Shown here one piece after another: positions 25,410-36,250 of a DNA stretch of 64,000 nt. The translations under genes and the position numbers were made by a program. Source of the stretch: Acidobacteriota bacterium (lineage in GTDB: Bacteria > Acidobacteriota > Terriglobia > Terriglobales > Acidobacteriaceae); NCBI GenBank assembly GCA_021791875.1, contig JAJYVU010000001.1:62001-126000 (forward strand), written 5' to 3'. Below the pieces are notes generated by a model. That model was not told where the DNA came from, did no database searches, and saw nothing but the letters and a program-made list of their open reading frames with translations. Numbering within the stretch: the stretch's first letter is position 1; every line of letters begins with the position of its first letter.

Positions 25410-26173
25410 GCGGGTGCTCCCGCGGTATACGGAGCGTATGCAGGTCCGAGGTGGAGCGAATCGAGTGCGCCAGCGCGCAGGAACACGAGGTAGTCGGCGA
25501 TGGGCTCGGCGAGATCGCGCTGATGGGTGGTGAGCACGATGGTACGGCCCTGCTCGCGGATTCTCTGGACAAGGGCGAGCATCTGGTGGGCGCTGGCGAT
25601 GTCCATGTTGGAAAAGGGCTCGTCCAGCAGGAGCAGCTCAGGCTGCGAGATGAGAACGCGGGCGAGCGAAGCCCTCTGACGCATGCCCTGTGAATACTGG
25701 GATATGGGGCGCTTGAGCTCGGGGTCGAGACTGACGGCCGTGAGCGCCTGCTCCGGGGTGAGGCATTCGCGCTTCTGATAGAGGCTGGCGAAATAGTGGA
25801 GGTTCTCCATCCCGGTGAGCTGGTCGTAAAGCATAGGGGCATGGCTCATGTAGCCGATGCGACCGCGAGCCTCGTCAGGGCGGATGCCCTCGAAGACCTT
25901 GATGTTGCCGTAAGTGGGGCGTATGAGACCGCCAAGCACACGCAGGAGCGTAGATTTGCCGGCGCCGTTTTCTCCGAGCAGGACGTAACAGCGGGCCGGC
26001 TCGATCTGGAGCGTGATTTTGCGGAGTGCGGCGAAGGTGCCGTAGAGCTTGGAGACGGATTCGAGCTGTGCGACGGAGGCCATAGATTCAGGGGTTGCAG
26101 GAGCATTGGGCTCGTGCTGCCTGGTTGTGAGACTTTCTTTTGCTGCGGTGCCGTCGATGAGGCTCGGGCTCAT
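25406..26173 (-). CDS. ccmA: Heme exporter ATPase CcmA
   Basis: The 255-residue ABC ATPase has Walker A GENGAGKSTLLR near residue 70, the signature SQGMRQRASLARV near 163, and Walker B LLLLDEPFSNMD. In System I it energises release of heme-loaded CcmE by the CcmABCD complex. The frame is open upstream across ccmE, but the ATG at 26173 lies just after the ccmE stop. An ATG at 26083 is a second option that would begin closer to the domain. The first 30 residues (Ser/Thr/Pro-rich) are not typical of CcmA. Confidence 0.9.
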   Translation of the reverse strand: MSPSLIDGTAAKESLTTRQHEPNAPATPESMASVAQLESVSKLYGTFAALRKITLQIEPARCYVLLGENGAGKSTLLRVLGGLIRPTYGNIKVFEGIRPDEARGRIGYMSHAPMLYDQLTGMENLHYFASLYQKRECLTPEQALTAVSLDPELKRPISQYSQGMRQRASLARVLISQPELLLLDEPFSNMDIASAHQMLALVQRIREQGRTIVLTTHQRDLAEPIADYLVFLRAGALDSLHLGPAYAPYTAGAPA

Positions 26174-26183
26174 ACCTTGCGAG

Positions 26184-28357
<2,174 letters not shown>

Positions 28358-28391
28358 GACTCAGTAACTAGATGAATTTCAACCGTTCGAG

Positions 28392-28420
28392 CCGTCCTCA
28401 GGGAAGTTGCCTGGGGGCGG
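28392..28420 (+). terminator. Terminator of thiC
   Basis: CCGTCCTCAGG (28392-28402) pairs with CCTGGGGGCGG (28410-28420) with one G-T pair, followed by TTTTCATTTTT. Confidence 0.75.
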
Positions 28421-28548
28421 TTTTCATTTTTGGAACGACCGAAACGGGGCGGGTTGGAAGTCGCCAGCTAACCCACGATCAGCCGGTTGTATCTCAATGA
28501 ATGAGAAGAGGAGAGCTTTATTGGCTCACGAACGAGGAGGCAGTCTTT

Positions 28549-28797
28549 ATGGATACCTTGAAAGTCTGGGCGGCGTTTACGGTGGGAGTGGCGGCGGGCG
28601 CCAGCATTGCGCTTTTGTATGCGCCGCAAACCGGCGAGCGGACGCGCCGGCAATTGCGGCGCAGCATCGAAGACGCCGGCGATTACCTGAGGGATACAAA
28701 GGATGACGTCCAGGACCGCGCGCAGGACTATGTGAAGCGCAGCCGGGATGTGGTGGAAGAGCTGGTGGATTCGGCGCGGAAGGTTGTGCGGGTGTAG
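28549..28797 (+). CDS. YtxH-domain stress-type membrane protein
   Basis: The 82-residue product has an N-terminal Gly/Ala-rich membrane helix (VWAAFTVGVAAGASIALLYAP) followed by the YtxH motif GERTRRQLRR and an amphipathic, charged helix. YtxH/gas-vesicle-like proteins are small and associated with general stress in other bacteria; the exact role is unknown. The ATG at 28549 is 8 nt after GAGGAGG, which decides the start against an upstream in-frame ATG at 28501. It is a monocistronic unit between two terminators. Confidence 0.8.
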   Translation: MDTLKVWAAFTVGVAAGASIALLYAPQTGERTRRQLRRSIEDAGDYLRDTKDDVQDRAQDYVKRSRDVVEELVDSARKVVRV

Positions 28798-28838
28798 ACG
28801 GCCGCGCTTTGCCGATCTAAAGCATTATTGCCGTGAGG

Positions 28839-28870
28839 AAGGGGTTGCGAGGGGTTTCTCGCAACCCCTT
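28839..28870 (+). terminator. Terminator of the YtxH gene
   Basis: A perfect 13-bp stem, AAGGGGTTGCGAG (28839-28851) with CTCGCAACCCCTT (28858-28870), followed by TTGGTTTG. Confidence 0.85.
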
Positions 28871-28916
28871 TTGGTTTGTCTGGCTGCGCGGATGCGGCGG
28901 GTTGTTTAGGACCGAT

Positions 28917-28954
28917 GTATACGCCGTATACTTTATATGGTATACATCGTATAC
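28917..28954. promoter_or_regulatory. Tandem operator GTATAC-N3-GTATAC
   Basis: Four GTATAC hexamers form two 15-bp modules, GTATAC-GCC-GTATAC (28917-28931) and GTATAC-ATC-GTATAC (28940-28954). Their centres are 23 bp apart, about two helical turns. They cover a TATACT -10-like hexamer (28927-28932) and the first codons of the TetR gene. This is most simply an autoregulatory operator for that repressor. Confidence 0.75.
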
Positions 28955-29536
28955 GTGAAGAGATTGTCCACTTGCGGGAAGATCGTTTCTGCCGCCCAAA
29001 GACTGCTGGACCGCCAAGGGGCGGAAGCTGTGACGATGCGGCGCGTGGCAGCGGCTGTGGGCGTGACTCCAATGGCACTCTATCGCCATTTTGAGGACCG
29101 CGATGCCTTGCTAAATACGCTGGCGGATGCCGGATTTGAGGAACTGGCGCGGCGCGTGGGCGCGCTTGATTTGCCGGAAGATCCTGAGAAGCAACTGAGG
29201 CGAATTCTGGATGTGTTTCTGGATTTTGCGCTGGAGCAGCCACACCTCTTCGAGCTGATGTTTTTGCACAAACGGGCTGGGGCGCGGCAGTTTCCGGGCG
29301 ATTTTCGTACGGGGAAGTCACCGACGGCGAAGTTTGCCGCGGCGGCATTGGAAGCGGGCATGAAGCGGGGGATATTTCAACGCGACGACGTGTGGGAGAT
29401 CACGTTTGAGGTCGGCGCGCTATTGCAGGGGCTGGTGATGCTGTATCAGGGAGGGCGCGTGGGAGTTTCGGAAGCGGAATTTCGCGCCTTGTGCCATGGG
29501 GCATTTGGAAGGTATCTCAATGGGATCCGTCGATAG
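28937..29536 (+). CDS. TetR-family transcriptional regulator
   Basis: The 199-residue protein has an N-terminal helix-turn-helix domain (VTMRRVAAAVGVTPMALYRHFEDRDALL) and an all-helical ligand domain ending near residue 195. The ATG at 28937 lies inside the operator repeats. A GTG at 28955 gives a start nearer to the normal length of the DNA-binding domain. Neither has a ribosome site, so a leaderless transcript is possible. It overlaps the following lnt-like gene by 17 bp and likely controls it together with itself. The inducer is unknown. Confidence 0.85.
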   Translation: MVYIVYVKRLSTCGKIVSAAQRLLDRQGAEAVTMRRVAAAVGVTPMALYRHFEDRDALLNTLADAGFEELARRVGALDLPEDPEKQLRRILDVFLDFALEQPHLFELMFLHKRAGARQFPGDFRTGKSPTAKFAAAALEAGMKRGIFQRDDVWEITFEVGALLQGLVMLYQGGRVGVSEAEFRALCHGAFGRYLNGIRR

Positions 29537-30998
29537 GTTTCGCCGCGGGTTGGTGGCGCTGGCGGTGTTTGCATCGACGGCGTTGATGCTGTTTTACGGC
29601 GATGGACTGATGCCGCTTTGGCCGCTGATGTGGCTGGCTCCGGTGCCGGTGCTTTGGTTTGCGCTTAGCAAACCGGCGTGGCAGGCGGGAGTGATGGCTG
29701 GGGCTGTGTGGATGGCCGGTGCATTGAACCTTTGGTCCTATCTGCACATTCTTCACGCGCCGCGGATACTGTGGTTTTTAGATTTTGGGCTGGAAGCTGT
29801 TGCGTTTTCCGCAGGCGTGCTGTTGATGAGGACACTGGAGCGGCGCGAGGAGATATGGAGTGCGTGGATTGCGCTGCCTGCCGTGTGGGTGACGTTCGAA
29901 TTTGTGCGCAATCTGCTTTGGACCAACGGTTCCGCGGGATGCGTTGCGTATTCGCAGTTGAATTTCTTGCCGTTTCTGCAGTTCGCCTCCGTGGCGGGAC
30001 CGTGGGGGATGGGATTTGTGCTGATGCTGTTTCCTGCCGGGCTGGCGCTAGCGATGCATCGTTGGGGATCGGCGCGGCGGCAGGCAGTGTGTGTGCTGGG
30101 GGCGACCACGGGCATAGTGGCCGCAGTTTTGATTTTCGGGGCCGCGCGGATGGAGATTCCGCAGCCGGGGCCCAGCGTGAAGGTGGGGCTGATTGCCTCA
30201 GATGCCAATGGAGGCGCCTCGATCGACGAGCCGGGAGCCTCGACGCAGCACTTATTTGAGCACTACGCTGAACGGGCGCGGGAACTGATTGCGCGGGGAG
30301 CCCGGGCGGTAGTGATGCCCGAGGACATGGGACTCGTTCCCGATGCCGATGTAGCAAAGGTCGGCGCGATTTTTCAGCCGATTGCGGATCACTCCGGCGC
30401 GGTACTGGTGGTGGGTATGGCGCGCATGGGGGCGACAGGGCGGCACAATGAGGCGCGTATCTATACGCCGGATGGCGCGGTGCGCACCTACTACAAAGAA
30501 CATCTGCTGCCGCCGTTCGAGACCAGCCATTTTGCGCCGGGGAAAAAACAGACAAAATTTACCGCGCCGGGCAGCGCTGGCGAGCAAGCCTGGGGCGCGG
30601 CGATCTGCAAAGACATGGACTTTACGAATCCGTCGCGCTCTTATGGACGAGCGGGCGTGGGGCTGATGCTGGTGCCGGCGTGGGATTTTCGGGTGGACGG
30701 GTTGTGGCACGGGCACATTGCGGTGATGCGGGCGGTGGAAGACGGGTTCAGCTTGGCGCGGAGTGCGCGGGATGGATTGCTGACCGTGGCGGATGATCGC
30801 GGAAGAATCGTTGCGGAAACGGCGAGTAGCAGTGCGCCGTTTGCCACACTGGTCGCCGAGGTCCCGACGGGGCACAGTGAGACGGTGTTTCTGCTGTTGG
30901 GGAATTGGTTCGGTTGGCTCTCGATTGTGATAGCGGGGTTTGCAGTCGTGGAGGCGGTGAGGCTTCAGCGGCGATCGGACCCTGAAAGAACCGCATAG
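29520..30998 (+). CDS. lnt: Apolipoprotein N-acyltransferase-like membrane protein
   Basis: The 492-residue protein has about six N-terminal membrane helices (residues 10-205), then a nitrilase-fold periplasmic domain with the catalytic triad Glu-268 (VMPEDMG), Lys-326 (YYKEHLLP) and Cys-363 (AICKDMD), and a last helix near 470. Lnt transfers the third acyl chain to lipoproteins before LolCDE export. Sequence around the triad differs from the classical enzyme, and co-expression with a TetR regulator is unusual, so a specialised paralogue is possible. The ATG at 29520 follows GGAAGG by 7 nt. Confidence 0.8.
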   Translation: MGSVDRFRRGLVALAVFASTALMLFYGDGLMPLWPLMWLAPVPVLWFALSKPAWQAGVMAGAVWMAGALNLWSYLHILHAPRILWFLDFGLEAVAFSAGVLLMRTLERREEIWSAWIALPAVWVTFEFVRNLLWTNGSAGCVAYSQLNFLPFLQFASVAGPWGMGFVLMLFPAGLALAMHRWGSARRQAVCVLGATTGIVAAVLIFGAARMEIPQPGPSVKVGLIASDANGGASIDEPGASTQHLFEHYAERARELIARGARAVVMPEDMGLVPDADVAKVGAIFQPIADHSGAVLVVGMARMGATGRHNEARIYTPDGAVRTYYKEHLLPPFETSHFAPGKKQTKFTAPGSAGEQAWGAAICKDMDFTNPSRSYGRAGVGLMLVPAWDFRVDGLWHGHIAVMRAVEDGFSLARSARDGLLTVADDRGRIVAETASSSAPFATLVAEVPTGHSETVFLLLGNWFGWLSIVIAGFAVVEAVRLQRRSDPERTA

Positions 30999-31004
30999 GA
31001 AAAG

Positions 31005-31033
31005 AAAAGGCCCGGCGGGATGCCGGGCCTTTT
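31005..31033. terminator. Bidirectional terminator, copy A
   Basis: AAAAGGCCCGGC (31005-31016) pairs perfectly with GCCGGGCCTTTT (31022-31033). It ends the lnt-like gene on the plus strand and the lipoprotein gene on the minus strand. It is a near-exact copy of the clpC terminator. Confidence 0.88.
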
Positions 31034-31076
31034 GTGTGCAACTGGAAGGCGGTTAGCTGTAGAACAGGATGCCCTC
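31006..31076. repeat. Direct repeat copy A: displaced clpC 3' end plus terminator
   Basis: This 71-bp block matches 32556-32625 except for three substitutions and one extra T. It holds the terminator and the DNA that in clpC encodes the last residues EGILLYS and stop; here the same codons read EGILFYS but are detached from any clpC frame. The stop of the adjacent lipoprotein gene uses its outer edge. Confidence 0.9.
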
Positions 31077-32277
31077 AGCGCTCGCCGAGATAGATGATGT
31101 TGCCATTTGATGCTTGGATTACGCCCACCATCGCGTAGCCAGGGTTCATAAGTTTGTCGGCGGCCTCAGTCCCGGTGGTGGTATCCAGATCGACGAACGG
31201 CCTCGGCATGGTATCGCCCTGAACGCGGGTGCCGACCAGGATGTAGGAATCATTTATATTTGAGCCGCCTATGGCTGTGATGATGTAGCCCTCCGCGGCC
31301 AGCTGACCGGCAGCCTGAGCTATGGTGGTGGAGCCTGTCGTGACGACCTTAGTTTGGTAAATGGTTGAGGTATCTTTCTGCCACCCGTAGGAAAGGTATT
31401 CAACCTGACCGGTGTCATTGTAGGAGACGGCTGTAATGACATGACTGTATAAACCCTCGGTGGCGGCGACGGAAGGAAAGTTGGATGGTGACGCCGTGCC
31501 CATGTACATCTGGAAACCAGAAGACTGCGAGCTCTGTATCCATGAAATGGCGAAGAGGGTGTACGGGGGTTCGAAGTCGAGCGACGTAACTACCGAGTTC
31601 GTTGATTCAACAGGATTTCCGCCTGAACCCCATTTTGTACTGGTCAGATCGGTGAGGAAGCTACTGTAGAAGTCGGCTCCGTAGCCAACGGAGAGACCCA
31701 AATTGGAGAGACTGTTGGGGAGATAGAACTGCGAGAGAAACCAAGCCCCTGTATTGCCTGGCGTGAGCCAGAGTGGAGTTCCAATACTCGGAGAGTAATA
31801 CATCGTCATGCGGCCGGGCAGATCAGTACTTACGCCGACAGGCCCGTTGTCGTAGCCGTTCACGGTGGATGCGGCGTCGACCTGCTGGAAGCGTAGGTCG
31901 CCGGGCTGAGGCGCCCGCGCTGTAATGGTCAGTTTTGCATCGTTGCTGGTGACGCTGCCGAAAGAGTTGCTGATGGTGACGGTGAAGGTGGCACCGGTAT
32001 CAGAAAACTGGGTAGCCGGAGTGGTATAAGCGGCGGTGGTGGCGCCGGGAATGGCGATTCCGTTTTTCTTCCACTGGTAATGAATGCTTGATCCACCTGC
32101 GTTGACGGAGAAGGTGGCCGTGAGACCCATGGGGACGGACTGATCCGACGGTTGCACTCCAATCCAGGGAGCCACTTGCGAAGTTGAGGAAGATGTCTTG
32201 CTGGACGGGGACGATCCCGAGGCACAACCGGAGAGCGGCACCAGGCACGAGAGAAGATATAGAACTAAGCAGGACAA
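31075..32277 (-). CDS. Secreted Ig-like domain lipoprotein, probable insertion cargo
   Basis: The 400-residue product has a lipoprotein signal with lipobox LSGC, a Ser/Thr-rich linker, one Ig-like domain at about residues 38-118 (VQPSDQSVPMGLTATFSV, YQWKKNGIAIPGA, TFTVTISNSFG), and a C-terminal domain of about 270 residues that I do not recognise. The start given is a TTG with no ribosome site and no basic residues before the hydrophobic core; basic codons lie just upstream but lack a start codon, so the 5' end may be damaged or misread. The gene looks less GC-rich than its neighbours and lies between two copies of the clpC 3' end. Confidence 0.7.
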   Translation of the reverse strand: MSCLVLYLLSCLVPLSGCASGSSPSSKTSSSTSQVAPWIGVQPSDQSVPMGLTATFSVNAGGSSIHYQWKKNGIAIPGATTAAYTTPATQFSDTGATFTVTISNSFGSVTSNDAKLTITARAPQPGDLRFQQVDAASTVNGYDNGPVGVSTDLPGRMTMYYSPSIGTPLWLTPGNTGAWFLSQFYLPNSLSNLGLSVGYGADFYSSFLTDLTSTKWGSGGNPVESTNSVVTSLDFEPPYTLFAISWIQSSQSSGFQMYMGTASPSNFPSVAATEGLYSHVITAVSYNDTGQVEYLSYGWQKDTSTIYQTKVVTTGSTTIAQAAGQLAAEGYIITAIGGSNINDSYILVGTRVQGDTMPRPFVDLDTTTGTEAADKLMNPGYAMVGVIQASNGNIIYLGER

Positions 32278-32601
32278 CAGAAGGGGGCTTAGCTGAGTAT
32301 GTTTCGAGCGGTGACGGGTTCGGTCCGTGGCAGCCTCCCAAAGAAGAACCGATGTAGAGTAAATCTCTTATTCGAGTTAGTGTCAAGAGTATTTTATGGA
32401 TACCCAGCCTACATGCGAAATATCCCGCACGTCTGGTGCTTTTTCTACATAGGTTGGCGCTCTATTGATTTTGAGGTGTTAGGTAGGTGAAACGGCGCTG
32501 ACCATATTGATTCAGGTCCGGTGTCATTCAAGCAGCTTAGGCTGTAACTAGAAGCAAAGGCCCGGCGGGATGCCGGGCCTTTGTGTGCAAGTGGAGGGCG
32601 G
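32278..32601. other. 324-bp intergenic region, AT-rich
   Basis: This region lies between the lipoprotein gene start and the clpC stop. The 32330-32545 part is visibly richer in A and T than flanking DNA and has no supported gene. Its right end contains repeat copy B. Confidence 0.5.
32556..32582. terminator. Terminator of clpC, copy B
   Basis: AAAGGCCCGGC (32556-32566) pairs with GCCGGGCCTTT (32572-32582). It is the original clpC terminator and nearly identical to the one at 31005-31033. Confidence 0.85.
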
Positions 32602-32625
32602 TTAGCTGTAGAGCAGGATGCCCTC
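32556..32625. repeat. Direct repeat copy B: native clpC 3' end plus terminator
   Basis: This block is in frame with clpC (last residues EGILLYS) and is therefore the ancestral copy. The distance to copy A is 1,550 bp. Confidence 0.9.
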
Positions 32626-35058
32626 GGTTTTCTGGTCTTCGCCGTCGCGGGCGACCGGGCGATAGAAGAGCTGGTTGTTGTCGAGGTAGACCTCGAGGAA
32701 GGCCGGACGCTCGGGGATGTTGCCGGCAATGAGTGCTTCCGAGAGGGGATCTTCGACGTAACGCTGCAGGGCGCGGCGCAGCGGACGCGCTCCGTAGGTT
32801 CGGTCGATCAGCGTCTTCTCGAGGATCCATTTCTTGGCTTCCTCGTTGACCGAGATGGTGATGGCCTTCTGCGCCAGGTTCGCGTTGAGCTGCTGCACGA
32901 GCAGTTCGAGAATCTGGATGAGGTCAGCGTCGGTCAGCGATTGGAAGATGATGATCTCGTCGATGCGGTTGAGGAACTCGGGGTTGAAGGTGCGCTTGAC
33001 CTCATTGCGGACGAGGTCCTCGACCTTGTCGATGACGATATCTTCGCGCTCGCTCTGGAAACCAAGGCCCTGCTTGCGCTGCAGGTGCCGCGCGCCGATG
33101 TTGGAGGTCATGATGAGGATGGTGTTCTTGAAGTCGACGGTATTGCCGAGACCGTCGGTGAGCTGGCCATCCTCGAAGACCTGCAGCAGGATGTTGAAGA
33201 CATCCGGGTGCGCCTTTTCGATTTCATCGAGCAGGACGACGGAGTAAGGCGAACGCTTGACGCGCTCGGTGAGCTGACCGCCTTCCTCATAGCCGACATA
33301 GCCCGGAGGCGAACCGATGAGCTTGGAGACCGAGTGCTTCTCCATGAACTCGGACATGTCGAAGCGGATGAGGGCTTTTTCGCTGCCGAAGAGGAACTGG
33401 GCGAGGGTGCGAGCGACTTCAGTTTTTCCGACGCCGGTGGGGCCAAGAAAAAGAAATGAACCGATGGGCCGGTGTGGCGACTTGAGGCCGGCACGGGAGC
33501 GGCGAATGGCGCGGGCGAGGGCGGAGATGGCTTTCTCCTGCGAGATAACGCGCTTGTGCAGTTCGCCTTCGACGCGCAGCAGCTTCTGGGTTTCTTCTTC
33601 CTTGATGGATGTGATGGGCACGCCAGTCCAGCGGCTGACCACGTCCTCAATGTCCTCGCGGCCGACGATGCCGGCAGTGGAGTCGTCGAGGTGATATTTT
33701 TCGCGCAGAGTGCGGAGGTTTTCGCGCTCCTTGCGTTCCTCGTCAGAGTAAAAGCGGGCTTTCTCGAACTCGTGATTCGCGATGGCGTTTTCCATGCGAT
33801 GCACGATGAACTTGATGCGCTTGTGGACCTCGGTGATCTCCTCAGGGAGCGAAGTCTGGCGGAGTTTGACGCGGGCGCCGGCTTCGTCGATGAGGTCGAT
33901 GGCCTTGTCGGGCAGGAAACGATCGGGGATATAGCGGTTGGAGTGCGCGACCGCGAATTCGATCGCATCGTCGGTATAGCTGACCGCGTGGAATTTCTCG
34001 TAGCGGTCCTTGATGCCCATGATGATTTTGACGGCATCTTCTTCGTTGGGCGGCGGTACTTTGACGGCCTGGAAACGGCGCTCGAGGGAGCGGTCTTTCT
34101 CGATGGACTTGCGGTATTCGCCGGGGGTGGTGGCGCCGATGCACTGGATTTCGCCGCGGGAAAGCGCGGGTTTGAGGATATTGGCCGCGTCGAGCGAGCC
34201 TTCAGCGGAGCCTGCCCCCACGAGAGTGTGCAGCTCATCGATGAAGATGATGGAGTTCTGATTTTCCATCAGCTCTTTCATGATGGTCTTGAGGCGCTCC
34301 TCGAACTGACCACGGTACTTGGTTCCTGCGACGATGAGCGAAAGGTCGAGTGCGAGGATGCGCTTGTCGGCAAGGAAGCTGGGCACATCGCCGTCGGAGA
34401 TGCGCTGGGCCAGGCCCTCGACGATGGCGGTTTTGCCGACGCCGGGCTCGCCGATGAGCACGGGGTTATTCTTTGTGCGGCGGCAGAGGATCTGGATCAC
34501 GCGTTCGAGTTCCGCATCGCGGCCGATGAGCGGATCGAGCTGGTTATCGAGTGCAGCCTGGGTAAGATCGCGGGAGAATTCCGACAGCAGGCTTGATTCG
34601 CGATTGCGCTGGGCGGGCGGGGCTTTTTCCTGGGTGGCGCGGGCGAGTTCCTCGCGGATGGCGAGCAGCTTAAGGCCGCGTTCCTGCAGGATTTCCGCAG
34701 CGAAGCATTTTTCTTCGCGAAGCAGGCCGAGCAGCAAGTGTTCTGTGCCGATGTGCTTGTGCGAAAGGCGCTCGGCTTCTTCGGCGGCGTAGGCGAGTAC
34801 GCGCTTGCATTCATTGGAAAGCGGCAGGTCGACGGAAGTCGAAACCTTTTCGCGAATGGTGGTGTGGCCCTCGATCTGCTTGCGGATCGATTCCACGGAC
34901 GCATGCGAGCGCAAGAAGCGATTGGTGAGAGCTTTGTCTTCGCGGAGCAGGCCGAGCAGCAGGTGCTCGGTTTCGATATAGGGCGAGCCGAACTGGCTGG
35001 CTTCATATCGCGCGAAGAAGATTACGCGCCGTGCTTTTTCTGTGTAACGTTCGAACAT
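32602..35058 (-). CDS. clpC: Clp protease ATPase subunit ClpC
   Basis: The 818-residue AAA+ unfoldase feeds substrates to ClpP. It has two N-terminal Clp repeats (residues 1-145, each with [11 protein letters not shown]), a first AAA module with Walker A GEPGVGKT at 203-210, a middle region with a UVR motif ([19 protein letters not shown]), and a second module with GPTGVGKTE near 545 and the C-terminal small domain. The UVR segment and length distinguish ClpC from ClpA. No clpP or mcsAB genes are nearby. Its 3' end is the source of the duplicated repeat. Confidence 0.95.
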   Translation of the reverse strand: MFERYTEKARRVIFFARYEASQFGSPYIETEHLLLGLLREDKALTNRFLRSHASVESIRKQIEGHTTIREKVSTSVDLPLSNECKRVLAYAAEEAERLSHKHIGTEHLLLGLLREEKCFAAEILQERGLKLLAIREELARATQEKAPPAQRNRESSLLSEFSRDLTQAALDNQLDPLIGRDAELERVIQILCRRTKNNPVLIGEPGVGKTAIVEGLAQRISDGDVPSFLADKRILALDLSLIVAGTKYRGQFEERLKTIMKELMENQNSIIFIDELHTLVGAGSAEGSLDAANILKPALSRGEIQCIGATTPGEYRKSIEKDRSLERRFQAVKVPPPNEEDAVKIIMGIKDRYEKFHAVSYTDDAIEFAVAHSNRYIPDRFLPDKAIDLIDEAGARVKLRQTSLPEEITEVHKRIKFIVHRMENAIANHEFEKARFYSDEERKERENLRTLREKYHLDDSTAGIVGREDIEDVVSRWTGVPITSIKEEETQKLLRVEGELHKRVISQEKAISALARAIRRSRAGLKSPHRPIGSFLFLGPTGVGKTEVARTLAQFLFGSEKALIRFDMSEFMEKHSVSKLIGSPPGYVGYEEGGQLTERVKRSPYSVVLLDEIEKAHPDVFNILLQVFEDGQLTDGLGNTVDFKNTILIMTSNIGARHLQRKQGLGFQSEREDIVIDKVEDLVRNEVKRTFNPEFLNRIDEIIIFQSLTDADLIQILELLVQQLNANLAQKAITISVNEEAKKWILEKTLIDRTYGARPLRRALQRYVEDPLSEALIAGNIPERPAFLEVYLDNNQLFYRPVARDGEDQKTEGILLYS

Positions 35059-35283
35059 GTTCCCCCTGGGAAAGGCTTTGCGTTTGGGGATATTGAAAGT
35101 CGTTGCTTTCAGGTCCCTGAATCGCTCATCCCTTCATCCCTGTTCGTCGTCCGAGCCTAAAACCTGGCTAAAGATGGACAACCGGAAGGCCGTTTTCCGG
35201 CGAGACCGGATACAGCCCATCATTACGGAATCTACTTCTATTTTCCGCCTTCTTTGGAGTCCTGTCTTGGAAAAGACGATCGG

Positions 35284-36063
35284 CTAGTTCTCCGCAATTG
35301 GCGAGATTACAGTCAGGCGGCCGGATTCCAGCCGCAGGATACGTGAGCACCGCCGCGCCAGCGTCATGTTATGTGTGACGATGACAGAGGTGAGGCGGTG
35401 GGCCCGGTGAAGCTGCTCGATGAGATCGAAGACGACGCCGGAGGTTCTGGCGTCGAGGTCGCCGGTTGGTTCGTCGGCGAGCAGGATGCGGGGTTCGGTG
35501 ACGAGCGCGCGTGCGAGCGAGACACGTTGCTGCTCTCCGCCCGACAGTTCGCCGGCGCGGTGGGATGCCCGGTCACTGAGTTCGACTTCCTTCAACCACT
35601 TCTCCGCGCGTTCCAGAGCCCGCGCTTTGGTTTCTCCTCTCGCCAGCAGCGGCATGGCGACGTTTTCAATCGCCGTAAATTCGGGCAACAGGTAGTGAAA
35701 CTGCCACACATACCCAATTTGCCGATTGCGAAACTGGGCTGCCTGCCTGCGGGTGAGCTGATTGACCTGAGTTGAGGCGCAGTATACGTCACCGCTGGAC
35801 GGTTCATCAAGCGCGCCCATGATGTGCAGGAGCGTACTTTTTCCGGCGCCTGATTCGCCGACGACGGCGAGCATTTCACCCTCCTCGACGTCAAGGTCGA
35901 GGCCGTCGAAGAGCACCAAGCGGCCCCGGCCAGTCTGGTAGGCCTTGTGCAGGTTTCGCAACCTGATACTAAATGGATGCGCGAGGGGCGCCTCAGGACG
36001 CAATAGGGGCTGTGCGCCGGCTGCGTGGCTGCGAGGGGATTCAGGGGATTGCGCCGATTCCAT
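35284..36063 (-). CDS. lolD: Lipoprotein-releasing ABC transporter ATPase LolD
   Basis: The 259-residue ATPase has Walker A GESGAGKSTLLH near residue 78, the LolD-like YVWQFHYLLPEFTAIENVAMPLL segment, the signature LSGGEQQRVSLARAL near 175, and Walker B ILLADEPTGDLD. It drives release of lipoproteins to LolA. I chose the ATG at 36063; a GTG at 36117 would add 18 residues. The first 35 residues are a low-complexity extension. The matching permease is at 37404-38639, separated by an acyltransferase gene. Confidence 0.88.
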   Translation of the reverse strand: MESAQSPESPRSHAAGAQPLLRPEAPLAHPFSIRLRNLHKAYQTGRGRLVLFDGLDLDVEEGEMLAVVGESGAGKSTLLHIMGALDEPSSGDVYCASTQVNQLTRRQAAQFRNRQIGYVWQFHYLLPEFTAIENVAMPLLARGETKARALERAEKWLKEVELSDRASHRAGELSGGEQQRVSLARALVTEPRILLADEPTGDLDARTSGVVFDLIEQLHRAHRLTSVIVTHNMTLARRCSRILRLESGRLTVISPIAEN

Positions 36064-36250
36064 ATCTACCTGTAGCACCCTTGGCAGGGGAAAGGGAAGC
36101 AGGTTTGTGAGTCCCACTTGTGCCGCGGTGGAAAATCGGGGACGAAAGTCATCGCCTGCCTGACGATTAGACGTGCCAGACAGACTGGTGATGGAGCGGG
36201 AAATGAATTTTTGATGAAGTGGCAGGTGTGCTCAGGTGATTCGTGTTTGC

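Noticed and set aside
33472-34596. A 374-codon plus-strand open frame
   Set aside because: Antisense to clpC, whose two AAA modules are intact.
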